Assembly: GCA_028564705.1 (NCBI GenBank)
Contig: JAPXFQ010002904.1
Location: forward strand, 2,294,001-2,358,000
From: Apricaphanius iberus
Lineage: Eukaryota; Chordata; Actinopteri; Cyprinodontiformes; Aphaniidae
Length of the DNA: 64,000 nucleotides
Direction: 5' to 3'
A model generated the notes under the pieces. It searched no databases and had not been told where the DNA came from. It saw only the letters and a program-made list of their open reading frames with translations. How positions within the stretch are numbered: position 1 is the first letter of the stretch; each line of letters begins with the position of its first letter. Made by a program: the position numbers and the translations under genes. Below are positions 47,901 to 57,704 of this stretch, piece after piece.

Positions 47901-50900
47901 ACAGCATTTGAAGATGACCTGGGTAGGGTAGTTCAAGTAGCCTAAAGAGGTATTGGATAGTCCCATAGTTCCTACTGTTAAAAATGCAATCATCATGTAG
48001 GTCTTCCCTGGTATCCTAGAGAGGAAGAATGAGAAAGACAAAAAAAGAGTGAAAAAACAAGGAAATGAAAACAGGAAAGGACCCCGTCCAGAGTATCATA
48101 GAACATTTTCTGAACTGTTAAGTTTTTTTCCCTGTAAAAAAAAAAAAAAAAAAAACAGAGTCCAGGAGAGATATGTGCAACACCCAAGATGCAACAGATA
48201 ATAACGCAAAATTCCAAAAGAAAAAGAAAATCTTCAGTATTTGTAAAGATACAGTTTACCTAGTCAGATGATAATTTTTCAGTTCACATTTAAAGTTATT
48301 TGTCGACATCTGTAGAACTACCTCTACTGTTGCCATGTTTCTGGTTTAGAGGCTAATGATGGACAAACACCAAGTCCTTCCAGCTCATGAAATTATTACA
48401 AAGGTATCAAGTTTACAGGAACAAAGCAACAATAGATTTTTACAATATATATTATATATATATATATATTTTTAAATCCCCCCTTATTTATAAACAGAAG
48501 TATGCATATAACCATCTGGTCCATGTTTGGTCAGCCAATATGTCAGAATTTTAATGATTTGTAAATCAAAGAAGGTTTTAATTACAAAAATCATCCTTTT
48601 GTGTTGATTTCACAAATAGAATTAATATGTTTAAAATCTCTGCTCTGAGAAGAAAAAAACAATTCTACTTTAAACATTTAAATGTTGGATTTTAAAAATC
48701 ATCAAATTAAGATCTGAAACTAAAAAAAACAGTAAAATAACCCTTCAGTGTAACATGTAAGAGGGTTTTCAAACGGTTAAACATTTTATCCAAAATAATC
48801 AAAGTTAAGCAGCGAATTAATCACAATCATTATTCCCAACATGTCAAATTTTCTGTGTAAATAAAGGATAAAACAGGAAGCTGTGGCTCTTCTCTTTTTT
48901 CTCCCAAGGAAATATAGAAGGGATGCATGGAATTTACACAAAAGCAGGATAGTCACAATCACAATGCACCATCTCTGCAACAATCCAAAAATGCACTAAT
49001 CGGCCGCTTACGTTTGTTCTAGCCGCCATTCTTCTTATACTACTACTGTACTGTTGTTGACGTCAGTTCGCGAGAAGATGTGTAAGTATGGGCAAGGGGC
49101 CAGGTGTTTGTTTGGTTGCAGAGAAATGCAATTCCCAATAACATTATCTGGGGTGCTTAGATTTGTGAAAATCCGTTTCGGTTCAGTTCATTTCAGTTGG
49201 ACTGAGATAATACTTTTTATTTTCTCTTGCTGCATGTAAACAAAGTGTCTGTTGACATAATTGCTTTTTCTACCCAATAGGCTGTATCAAAAATTGTTTT
49301 AAAGTGTTGACGTCACATAGACAGAGTCCAGAGTGAAACAATGCCATATCTGCTGTTCATAATAGTTTAGATAGATATGGTAACATACAGACGTGGACAA
49401 AATTGTTGGTACCCTTCATTAAATCAAAGAAAAACTCATAATAGTCACAGAAATAACTTTAATCTGACAAAAGTAATAATAAATAAAAATTATATAAATG
49501 TTGACCAATGAAAGTCAGACATTGCTTTTCATCCATGCTTCAACAGAATTATTTAAAAAATAAATGCATGAAACAGGCCTGGACAAAAATGATGGTACCC
49601 ACAACTTAATATTTGGTTGCACAACCTTTTGAGGCAATCACTGCAATCAAGTGATTCCTGTAACTGTCAATGAGACTTCTGCACCTCTCAGCAGGTATTT
49701 TGGCCCACTCCTCATGAGCAAACTGTTCTAGTTGTTTCCGGTTTGAAGGGCGCCTTTTCCAGACAGCACGTTTCAGCTCCTTCCAAAGATGCTCAATAGG
49801 ATTGAGATCAGGGCTCATAGAAGGCCAGTGTTTTCCTCTTAGCCCTTCTTGGGTGTTTTTAGCTGTGTGTTTTGGGTCATTTTCCTGTTGTAAGACCCGT
49901 GACCTGCGACTGAGACCATGCTTTCTGACACTGGCCAGCACATTTCTCTCTAGAATCCCCTGATAGTCTTGAGATTTCATTGTACCCTGCACAGATTCAA
50001 GACACCCGGTGTCAGATGCAGCAAATCAGCCCCAGAACATAACCGAGCCTCCCCCATGTTTCGCAGTAGGGACTGTGTTCTTTTCTAGATATGCTTCATT
50101 TTTCCGTCTGTGAACATAGAGCTGATGTGCCTCGGCAAAAAGTTACATTTTTTCTCATCTGTCCACAGGACATTCTCCCAGAAGCTTTGTGGCTCGTCAG
50201 CATGTAGTTTGGCATACTCCAGTCTGTTTTTTTTAAAGATTTGTCCTCTGGCTCAAACAGCGAAGGATGGTCCGATCTGACACTGATGTTCCTTGAGCAT
50301 AAAGTTCAGCTTGGATCTATTTTGAAGTCTTTCTAGGCTCTTTTGTTACCATTTGGATTATCCATCTCTTTGATCTGTCATCAATTTTCCTCCTGCAGCC
50401 ACGTCCAGGGAGGTTGGCTACAGTCCCATGGATCGTACATTACTGAATGACATGTGCAGCTGTAGTCACAGAAACATCTAGCTGCTTGGAGATGGTCTTA
50501 TAGCCTTTACAGTTAACATGCTTGTCTATGATTTTCTTTCTCATCTCCTGAGACAACTCTTTCCTTTGCTTCCTCTGGTTTATATTGAGTGTGGTACACA
50601 CCACGTCACCAAACAACACAGTGACTACCTGGAGTCCTATATATAGGCCCACTGAGTGATTACAGGATTGTAGACACCTAGGATGCTGATTAGTGGACAT
50701 ACCTTGGATTAACATGTCCCTTTGGTCACATTATTTTCATTCTTTTCTAGGGGTACCATCATTTTTGTCCAGGCCTGTTTCATGCATTTATTTTTTAAAT
50801 AATTCTGTTGAAGCATGGATGAAAAGCAATGTCTGACTTTCATTGGTCAACATTTATATAATTTTTATTTATTATTACTTTTGTCAGATTAAAGTTATTT

Positions 50901-51549
50901 CTGTGACCATTTTGAGTTTTTCTTTTATTTAATGAAGGGTACCAACAATTTTGTCCACGTCTGTATAAATAAGAGAAACCTTTTGATCTAAAGTATAGCG
51001 ATTTAATTTTTAAAAAATCTTATCCGGTCTACTGGAACTCCTCTTAAATCAAATTATCAAATGTACAGGTACCTTCTGCGTTTGTCTTGCGTGAACTGAA
51101 GCTCGACGAGTCCAAACATGGAATAAAAGCCAAATTGCACCAAAGTAAGGTACCAACCAAAAGGTTTGAATCCTTCCACAGAAAATATTAACTCCTATGG
51201 AGAAGAACAAACAGAGAATTTAAGGCAAAATAAATCAGAACAGAATTATGAGATAAAAAAAATACAGGGGCAAACAACAGCTATAGACTTTATTGCACAT
51301 TTATTTCTTCTTTAAAAAAAAAAAGTGTATTACCTGCAAATATCCATAGATCAGATAAAAGAGGAAGACACCAGCCACACAGATGAAGAACTGTGTTGGA
51401 GCACTAAAGCTGGTGAGGTTGATTCCCAGAACCCTCAGCTCTTCCACAGACTTTATGTGAGGCGACATCACCTCTGTGGACGACGGAATGGAGATTGAGA
51501 TGTGCTTCCGTGAACTGTTGTAACCCACCAGGCCATATTTGCCGCTCAT
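41765..51549 (-). CDS. slc35b3: slc35b3, PAPS transporter 2 (nine coding exons, 374 aa)
   Basis: Multi-exon gene for the adenosine 3'-phospho 5'-phosphosulfate transporter, which is known to move PAPS from cytosol into the Golgi lumen for sulfation. It belongs to the SLC35 nucleotide-sugar transporter family of multi-pass membrane proteins. Joined segments (transcript order): 51549-51334, 51194-51073, 48015-47861, 46780-46673, 46147-46050, 44478-44386, 44108-43997, 43202-43133, 41915-41765. These total 1,125 nt (374 codons plus TAG), with every junction in phase and every intron GT-AG. Recognisable stretches include MSPHIKSV, FFICVAGVF, GYLNYPTQVIFKCCKLIPV, GLIWFTLAD, ADAVIGNVQEKAMKLHN, TGYFGISFVLALIK and GRKAMTIVLSF, which match vertebrate SLC35B3 closely and continuously. 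The human protein is about 400 aa and differs mainly at its N-terminus. The start is the first in-frame ATG after the exon 2 acceptor. No frameshift or stop is seen, so the gene looks intact. It is the only cellular gene found here. Confidence 0.95.
43133..43202 (-). CDS. slc35b3: slc35b3 coding exon 8
   Basis: 70 nt encode the rest of a split Val codon, then TTGRKAMTIVLSFMFFTKPF and TF, then two bases of a Gln codon. The acceptor is ttttacag and the donor is a consensus GTAAGT. The GRKAMTIVLSF motif is the signature near the C-terminus of nucleotide-sulfate and nucleotide-sugar transporters. Confidence 0.92.
43997..44108 (-). CDS. slc35b3: slc35b3 coding exon 7
   Basis: 112 nt encode HPVKTYGYAFFFSLTGYFGI through FGALVAVT plus one base of a Val codon. 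The acceptor is ctcttgcag and the donor GTCAGA. GYFGISFVLALIK is a conserved membrane segment of the family. Confidence 0.93.
44386..44478 (-). CDS. slc35b3: slc35b3 coding exon 6
   Basis: 93 nt (31 codons, phase 0 at both ends) encode VLYSYSIGFIYILGGLLCVG then GLGPAVAFCSE. The acceptor is gtgttcacag and the donor GTAAAT. The hydrophobic run is one transmembrane helix. The downstream half differs from the human protein more than other exons do, for example LCVGG in place of TCTSG. Confidence 0.92.
44737..44938. mobile_element. Foldback hAT-type MITE in slc35b3 intron 6
   Basis: The two halves are imperfect inverted copies over about 65 bp. The left arm contains cctgcatgttttagatgttt and the right arm catctaaaacatgcaggg. 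Flanks CTTTATGA (44,729-44,736) and CTTTTTGA (44,939-44,946) form an 8-bp duplication with one mismatch, as expected for hAT. The family is abundant in teleosts; related pieces occur at 56.1 and 56.6 kb. Confidence 0.7.
45030..45381. mobile_element. Foldback element with AATA/TATT core in slc35b3 intron 6
   Basis: Ends ggaccatctctgccaaaatg (45,030) and the inverted gaaccatcactgccaaaatt (ending 45,381) form terminal repeats of about 34 bp. The core is AATA-rich in its left half and TTTA-rich in its right half, so almost the whole 352-bp unit can fold on itself. No coding capacity and no clear target duplication. Confidence 0.65.
46050..46147 (-). CDS. slc35b3: slc35b3 coding exon 5
   Basis: 98 nt encode VVLISLALCADAVIGNVQEK followed by AMKLHNGSNSEM. 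The acceptor is gtcttgcag and the donor GTAGAT. The ADAVIGNVQEKAMK motif is diagnostic for the PAPS transporter branch of SLC35. The exon ends in phase 0. Confidence 0.93.
46673..46780 (-). CDS. slc35b3: slc35b3 coding exon 4
   Basis: 108 nt encode KRYNFTDVSAALCMSLGLIW through NFNVT with two split codons. The acceptor is tgttccag and the donor GTAATT. It matches the KRY-[NS]-x-x-DVSAA region and the following membrane helix of SLC35B3. Confidence 0.93.
47861..48015 (-). CDS. slc35b3: slc35b3 coding exon 3
   Basis: 155 nt encode IPGKTYMMIAFLTVGTMGLS through GGVFIQ plus split codons at both ends. The acceptor is ctctctag and the donor GTTAGC. It holds the family's most conserved core, YLNYPTQVIFKCCKLIPV. 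The intron before it (48,016-51,072) is lengthened by a 1.58-kb Tc1-like transposon. Confidence 0.94.
49388..50963 (-). mobile_element. Complete Tc1-like transposon in slc35b3 intron 3
   Basis: The 1,576-bp element has long inverted repeats of about 215 bp (49,388-49,602 and 50,750-50,963) starting cagacgtggacaaaattgtt, with TA directly outside both ends. Each repeat holds an outer copy and an inner variant (ctggacaaaaatgatggtac, near 49,580 and 50,755), the IR/DR arrangement known from fish Tc1-like elements. The arms are nearly identical, which suggests a recent insertion, but the transposase inside is broken. Confidence 0.9.
49606..50575 (-). pseudogene. Tc1-like transposase pseudogene with shortened catalytic spacing
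   Basis: The N-terminal part (about 50,575 down to 50,440) shows the helix-turn-helix MRKKIIDKHVNCKGYKTISK followed by QLDVSVTT. The C-terminal part (49,992 down to 49,606) carries NDPKHTAKNTQ with the second catalytic Asp, DLNPIEHLWKEL with the Glu, and ends IASKGCATKY. Only 27 residues separate Asp and Glu, where Tc1 transposases have 34, so seven residues appear deleted in frame. The middle part (50,000-50,440) has stops and frame changes and includes the first-Asp region. Confidence 0.85.
51073..51194 (-). CDS. slc35b3: slc35b3 coding exon 2 (residues 73-112 plus split codon)
   Basis: 122 nt encode ELIFSVEGFKPFGWYLTLVQ followed by a membrane stretch ending QDKRR. The acceptor is ctccatag and the donor GTACCT. 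The exon ends with two bases of an Arg codon, completed by the first base of the next exon. The upstream intron is only 139 bp, the shortest in the gene. Confidence 0.93.
51334..51549 (-). CDS. slc35b3: slc35b3 coding exon 1 (residues 1-72)
   Basis: This exon holds the start codon and residues 1-72, ending GYLQ in phase 0 before donor GTAATA. It carries the cytosolic N-terminus, the conserved MSPHIKSV segment and the first membrane helix (FFICVAGVFLFYLIYGY). A splice acceptor (ttcacacag) ends at 51,571, and 21 non-coding bases (51,550-51,570) precede the ATG. At least one upstream non-coding exon is therefore implied. The N-terminal residues before SSRKHISI differ from the human protein, which is usual for this family. 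Confidence 0.93.
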
Positions 51550-51570
51550 CGTGTCCGTGGCAGCTGAAAT
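51550..51570 (-). other. slc35b3: slc35b3 5' UTR part of the first coding exon
   Basis: Twenty-one bases lie between a consensus splice acceptor and the ATG. The acceptor shows that the 5' UTR is spliced. Confidence 0.7.
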
Positions 51571-51959
51571 CTGTGTGAACATAAAAACAATGCCATGCTC
51601 TGAACAATCAGGCACAAAATAAAGTGTTAAACAGCAACATATAGAAGTTAGAAAGACAGCTTTATCATGTAAGAACATTTCTTTTTGTGAATTAATTTAA
51701 GTGAGATGTGATTATTGCTTCTGAGAGAAAACTTCGATAACATCGTTTCCAAATGTGTTTTTGATTATCAGTGATGTTCCCCTCATCATCAGATGCAAAT
51801 AAAAATTTTTCCCAGAAACAGCTCTGTCCTCTTTTTTTTTTGTATCAACAAGTGGACTTACTAAATCAGGTGCCACACTGGTCGCCGTTTCTCAGTGCTT
51901 TATTAAAGAGGAAGCACAAATGCACGCGCTCAGTGAATGCATGAACCGGGTTTGAACGG

Positions 51960-52605
51960 GTCCTCATTACCACTGGTACTTAAGAAAACTCAGTACCGTG
52001 ACTTTTACATTTTTTTAGTACCCACTTGGTACTGAAATATCAGGTCTTTTGACCAGACTAATGCATGATATTGATTGGGTTGGCACTTAAATCTCTACTT
52101 TTCAATACTTAGATCAGCGTCAGAAACCTCTCTGTATGAGACAATGTTTTATCACTTAAAAAAAAAAAGACCCCAAAGATCAACATCTGGATCTGATGAA
52201 AGAATTCAAGCAGGTACGTTTCAAACTAATTTCAAATTTAGAGCTTCTGTTAGTTTAATCTGAATGTCGGAATCAGTCTGATCGAGTCGAACTTTCAGCG
52301 CTGTCCCCTGACCGTCAACCAATAGGAGCGTCTCACTGTAGCAACGTCGCCCAACATTGACACTGTCTAGCCAGCCACAATCCGCCATTGTTTAAAACAT
52401 CCGGTAGAGAATGGCCCTCCCACACGCCTTGCAAGTTTCAGCCTTAAAAGTGTACAGGCTTCAAACTAGTCCGATTGCAAGCGTTTTTTTGACCAAACTT
52501 TGGTTTGGTACCGAAATTGGAACAGAGAACCATGGATTTTTACTGGTATAGGTACGGAATACTGAAATTTTAGTACAGTGTCAACAACACCATGCATATA
52601 CACTA
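51960..52605. repeat. Probable hAT-type non-autonomous repeat
   Basis: Two similar motifs (actcagtaccgtgac ... ggtactgaaatatcagg at 51,990-52,045; tttggtaccgaaattgg ... tactgaaattttagtaca at 52,500-52,580) use the ggtaccgaaatt wording common to a teleost MITE family. The right border may be agtgtcaacaacacc near 52,590. Ends and duplications could not be confirmed. Confidence 0.35.
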
Positions 52606-52844
52606 GCTTAACACTTTAAAATCTATCCATAATGGTCTATATTAGTATTGTGACTGTAGCAGTTAAAAAATTATGTTTGGGACGCTACTGTATGCGTTTC
52701 TTGCCAGCAACATTTTTTTTTTTAACTGCCGTTTCTTCAGGTCAGACAAATATGCATTAGCTAATTAGGTAAGGAAATCCTATCTAATGATTTGACGTCT
52801 CACCTGAAACGCTAATGTTTCTAAAGAATGATCAAAATTTTAAG

Positions 52845-53400
52845 TTGATTAAATATGCTGACGATATGGCCCTGGTTGGACTAATATAAAATCAAGACTC
52901 TACGGGTGAAGCATTTAAAAAAAAATCTCATATTAAGGCTCTGGAGTCATGTTGTAGTTGGAACAAGTTAGATATTAACATTACTAAGACAAACGGTGCT
53001 CATATCTTTGAAACAAGGTTTTAAATTGGAACCAGTCTATATCCCAATCAATCTGCTGAAAATGTTCCACTCTTAGGGTCCTTTTTAGATCACCGGCTTG
53101 GTTTTATCTAAAACACTGATTTTACTTTTAAGAAATGCTCACAGAGACTAGCCTATGTTTTAAGGAAACTCAGAAGCATAGGGGTCAGTCAGCAAACTTT
53201 AGAGCCTGTGTATAAAACAACTGTTGAGAGTTTCTTGACTCTACAGCCTGGTTTGGACATTTAAAATTAAGATCTAAGGACAAACTTCAGAATTGGGCAG
53301 AAAAAATACTTGGTAGACAAAAAACTATGCAAAAAAACTATCTCCCAACTGGCTGCTGAAAGAAACTTTACAATGAACACTGTAGCAGACAGTAGCCACC
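52845..53400 (+). pseudogene. Non-LTR reverse transcriptase C-terminal fragment
   Basis: The plus strand encodes LIKYADDMALVG, the Y-A-D-D catalytic box of a LINE reverse transcriptase. It is followed in shifting frames by ALESCCSWNKLDINITKTN, then a region like LGSFLDHRL, then CSQRLAYVLRKLRSIGVSQQ and LEPVYKTTVESFL. This is the usual order after the active site. Stops and frameshifts abound, and no 5' part or 3' tail is seen. The LINE clade is not determined. It is a different piece from the L2 at 14 kb, which has lost this box. Confidence 0.65.
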
Positions 53401-53514
53401 CACTTTTTTTGCCAGTTTGAACCCATGGTTATAGGATGCCTTTGGCGACCAGAAACATATATAAGAAGTGTTCCAAGTGCTGTAATGTTTCTTAACCAGC
53501 AATGAGATAGCATT

Positions 53515-54410
53515 AGTGCTGTGTTGAAATAATTGAAAAATCGATTCTGAATTGAATCGATTTGCAAGTTCAACAATCGATTTTAATTTTTAGAATATTT
53601 GCCTTTTTTACAGCTGAAACAGGAAGGGAAAGTCTAAACGGCCATTTTAAGTTTTGTGTCTGAAAGGGTTAATAAAGTTTGCCATGGTGAAGTGTTACCC
53701 GCCCAGTGTTAACACATAAAGCTATGTTCTATGAAAATTTGGTTCTGTGCTAGGCAAAACAGCATGTTTCCTTTCCATTTTGGCATACATTATTCATAAC
53801 TGGACTAATGTTTCAGTGCTGATCTAAATGATTGTATGAAAAGAAAAACAAAATTCAAAAAGCATTGTTTTTCTAATGGATAAATTTAGTGCTGTGCTTC
53901 AAACTGCGTAGCATTTTAAATGAATCACTGAACAACTGCCAAAACAGTCTCTCTTTCATTATCAAAGGCATTGCAGAGTGTCAAAGCACTGTTTTTAATG
54001 ATATTTCTTTTACTGAAATTTCAGAACAATGTCATATGCATGGTTTAAAATATACTTTTAGAAGTAGTGTACAGCAAAACAGGCTTTACACAGTTGCACA
54101 GCCTAAATAAAGTGGACATAACACACCAGTACAAGGCACAGGTATCCAACAACTCAATTACCTTATTAGGATTTTAAAAAGTGATGATCAAAACAATTTA
54201 CAGATGATAAAATAGGCAACTTAAGAACACATTAAATAGTGCAGTTTTATTACAAATGGGGGGAAAAAATGGAAAAAGTAATACTTTTAGTTGTTATGTG
54301 TTCTGCAGTCGTCACTGTATAAGTTTGCATTGTCATAATAGAGCAAAATTATTAGAAAGAATCAACAAAGAAGTTACGATAATTGCCCATCCCTATTACT
54401 TATCACTTAA
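53515..54410. repeat. Possible MITE with ATCGATT motifs
   Basis: tagtgctgtgttgaaataat then aaaaatcgattctgaattga at 53,515-53,575 resembles the start of a teleost hAT-type MITE. A catccctatt motif near 54,390 could be its right end. The pairing is uncertain. Confidence 0.25.
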
Positions 54411-55278
54411 ACAATCTGTTTAATTGTTTTAGTTCTATAAAGAGATTTTTTTAGAAAACCTAAATGCATTGATAGAGTTAAATTTAAAATTCTAATTCAT
54501 CCAGAAAAACGTAGGAGCAGGAATTGATATCGGAATTGATAACGGGAATAACATACATATGTTCTATGAGACATGTCTGCTACTAACAGTGGATGTTTCA
54601 ATTATTCAGGGAGTCGCCACATGCTTGCAAAGCACTACTGAAGTTACTAAAGCAATGCTGCATTAAAAAAACAGATTCTGTTCTCTATATTATTCCATCA
54701 GAAGATGAGCTAATGGAGCTTTTTCCAGCATCTGTGCGTGATAAAGTAAAATCAGTGTAGATTCAGCCACAAATCTTAGAAGAGTAGCCTAGTTCAAGTC
54801 ACCTTACAGCGTTCTTATTTTATAGATGCTTCCCACACACCTCAAGTCTAGCAGTAATTGTTGATTCCATCTGATAGACATGTTGTCATTTCTCCATTTT
54901 TAAAAATATATTTGAATGCATTATATAGCTGTGGTCATTTTATGACTCGCAAATCATTTATCACAGTCACTGATCTGAAATTACATTGGTCTTCGATCGG
55001 AACCAACAGTTAAAATTGACCAAGTTTTATGTATAACTTAACTGAGACATTTAACCGTCATGTCTTCAAAATAAGCAAACAATGCCATTGGCTACAACAT
55101 CCCTAGCTCACCAAAATAAAGGATGTCAACTGACTGCGTAGACAGTAAATTGTGTATTTAATGACCGGCCGTATTTTAGTGTTTATGAGTTATCTTATCA
55201 CAGATGGTATTATCAGGAATTACTTTTGTTACAGCTCTTCGTTGCCGGCTAAGTTAGCTTCAAAAGCAACCTGGTTAC
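54411..55278. other. Non-coding, putative slc35b3 intron 1
   Basis: No element recognised with confidence. Confidence 0.4.
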
Positions 55279-55545
55279 CTCCAACAACACTTCCGGGAGT
55301 CTTTAAGCGTGTGTTTCCTCCTTTTCAGAGGCAAGGATTGGGAAAATCATTGCCCTGTGCGTACTATCTTCATCTTTTATGGTGTCTAGATCGTTTCATG
55401 ATTCAAATCTCCGGTGTCATGCAGCTAAAATGCGAAGGCAAACCTGTTGGCCTGCTATAAGCTACAAGCACGGGCTGCAGTGGCAGCAGCAGCAGCCGAC
55501 AACTTCCGCCGAACTCTGAACTCCTCTGCTATTGGTCGGCAGAAA
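55279..55545 (-). promoter_or_regulatory. slc35b3: Candidate slc35b3 promoter and non-coding exon 1
   Basis: Read on the minus strand, this GC-richer block has a CCAAT box (CCGACCAATAG, near 55,531-55,541), an ETS-type site GGCGGAAGTT (near 55,503-55,512), a second ETS site CCCGGAAGTG (near 55,288-55,297), and a plausible splice donor GGAG|GTAACC with its exon end at 55,279. These motifs are typical of housekeeping TATA-less promoters. It is the first such cluster upstream of the coding exons, about 3.7 kb away. The start site and exon boundaries are inference; no coding potential is seen. Confidence 0.4.
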
Positions 55546-56085
55546 CTCCTTGAGCAGGTGCAGAAATTTGAGCAGCGCAACGCATTACGTCGTTTATAGT
55601 TATAAAACGGGAAAAACTGCGTTTACTTCGATGAATTAAACAATAATTTGTTTAATAAATGCATTATAATTATAAGGCAAAGCAGACAGGCTGTATAACT
55701 TTTATTCACCTGTTTAGCAGAGTCTATGAACGTGGTGAGTGTAGCTGCGTCCTGTTTCACCACTAACGTACATATAAAGCTACTGTAAATACATGCATGA
55801 GCATCCGGTAAATCCGGTTATCTAACAATGTCCTGCACATATCGTCATATAGGTCCGTCTCAATATGTTACACGAATCTCTTAGATAAAAAATGTGCAAA
55901 ATAGAATAAACTTTTAATGTGATTTAGTTCAAAAAAGTAAAAGTAGCCTAATGTATTATTGATTAATTACAGATCGAGTTATATATTTCAAGCGTTTATT
56001 TGTAGCTTTTTATTTTGATTACTATGATTTACTGCGAGGGGAACCCCATATTTTTTTTTTACATTCTTAATTATGTCATGGGCAA
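55546..56085. other. Non-coding interval upstream of the slc35b3 promoter candidate
   Basis: AT-rich with no recognised gene in either direction. Confidence 0.45.
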
Positions 56086-56089
56086 GGTC

Positions 56090-56670
56090 AGTGGTGTCAA
56101 GACCGGTATCATGCATGGTTGCTTACTTGGATCAGCGCACCTGAATCAAATGATGCGTTAGCAGGCACCTTGCAGAACCTTGACATACTGGACTCATTGA
56201 ATTAGCTTTTTTGGAGAAGAGACATGTCCTTGAAGAGTTGAGTTGGACAACTATTATGGCTTTCGTATTTGTGAAAAGTACTACTGACTTTTCCAGCAAA
56301 TAGACATATCCAAGTTGAGGGTAAGCCTCAAGTTCACACAATGGTGTATCAAAGTAGATGAGAAGAATAAGAAAATAAAAATAAAATGCTTGTGTAAGAA
56401 ATCTATATATGAAATGATTTTCACTTTTTTAATTATTTAAGATTTATTACTTTTTGTAAAGAAACTGACTCAGTCCTATTTGTATTATGTCATTATTTGA
56501 CTTGCTGACACTATATTAATTATTATTCTCAGCTGAAAATGAAAGCGCACACCAGCAGTGCTCAAGTCCAGTCCCGGTAGAGCCGCTATCCTGCAGCTTT
56601 TAGAGGAGTCCCTTCTCCAACACAGATGAATGGCTTTACCATGCATCTGTTGAGCTGGAGAAGTGATTAC
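56090..56670. repeat. Two fragments of a foldback MITE family
   Basis: At 56,090-56,185 the text ggtgtcaagaccggtatcat ... cacctgaatcaaatgatgcg, and at 56,555-56,665 ctcaagtccagtcccggtag ... aactgctcc-like ends, match the teleost foldback family also present at 44,737. Both are decayed partial copies. Confidence 0.45.
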
Positions 56671-57042
56671 TGGTGAGAATTAGAATAATGTGTTTTGGAG
56701 AAGGGATGCATCCAAAAGTTGCAGGAAGGTTATTCTTGTGGATTGGATAAAAACAAAACAAAAAAAGAATACATTAGGAGACAGGTCAATTTATACAGCA
56801 GTTGTTATAACCTCCTGAAACCGGGTTCCTTATTTCTGTTTTTTGTGGGTTTACTTAACTGGAGGTCTTTCTTGATTTTATTGCCTAATTTTAAACAATA
56901 CTTCCTTTTTTGTCAGTCATGGCAGCTTTGTTGAATGCACAGAGGTTGTAGAAACTGATCTAGATATGACAGTTTTCACCAAATCATTTCATTATGCTGT
57001 CCCTGAGAGCACCTTGGTCACATGTTGGTGATCTATGGTTAA
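56671..57042. other. Non-coding interval
   Basis: Nothing recognised; the open frame at 56,695-56,934 has no known motif. Confidence 0.45.
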
Positions 57043-57050
57043 CAGTACAG

Positions 57051-57696
57051 CAGGGGTCACCAACCTTTTTGATACTGAGAGCTACTTAAAGCGGCTGTGC
57101 AATACAAAAGGCTATGTACATTACACAGTTGTATGGCTTATCTTTAGTTATATAATAATTATAATTCGATGTTGATATGCTATGTCTGATCACATGTCAC
57201 TTGCTCACAAATATTAATAATGATTTAAGACCGGGAACATATACATTTCAGCATGTAATTATGATGTCCATGAGAGCAACTTGGTCCCCTCCGTAGGGAT
57301 GCATCGATACTGATACTGGTATCAGGTATCGGATATCGGCCCCAATACCGTATAATGTACATGTATTGTATCGGTTAGAGTTAACCGATTCCTTGAACTC
57401 ATACTTAAAATGTGGAAACTCTGCAATGAATTCACAAAAAAGTTTTTTTTTTCAATTGAATTTTTTGTTTTATTTTCATTTTATATTTTACATCTGTTAT
57501 TTTGCCTAAGTTCTGTTTACTTAGTAAAGTCTGGTGCCTTTAGTCTCTTCAAGAAAGATATAAGGTGGAAGGAATACAGTTTATTATTTCAATAATAGTA
57601 TCGGATCGGTATCGGGCATCGACAGTATGGTATCGGGACTAAAAAAGTCCGATCAATGCACCCCTAGCCTGCAGGCACCACATTTGTTGACCCCTG
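57051..57696. mobile_element. hAT-type MITE with 8-bp target duplication, itself split
   Basis: The left end CAGGGGTCACCAACCTTTTT (57,051) and the right end (TTTGTTGACCCCTG, ending 57,696) are inverted. Flanks CAGTACAG (57,043-57,050) and CAGTACAC (57,697-57,704) form an 8-bp duplication with one mismatch. The element has no coding capacity and contains a second MITE at 57,294-57,666. Confidence 0.8.
57294..57666. mobile_element. Second MITE (TAGGGATGCATCG ends) nested in the first
   Basis: The left end TAGGGATGCATCGATACTGA and the right end (GATCAATGCACCCCTA) are inverted copies; the interior is rich in ggtatcgg motifs. It belongs to the same broad family as the MITE at 14,007. No clear 8-bp duplication is visible at its edges. 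Confidence 0.75.
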
Positions 57697-57704
57697 CAGT
57701 ACAC

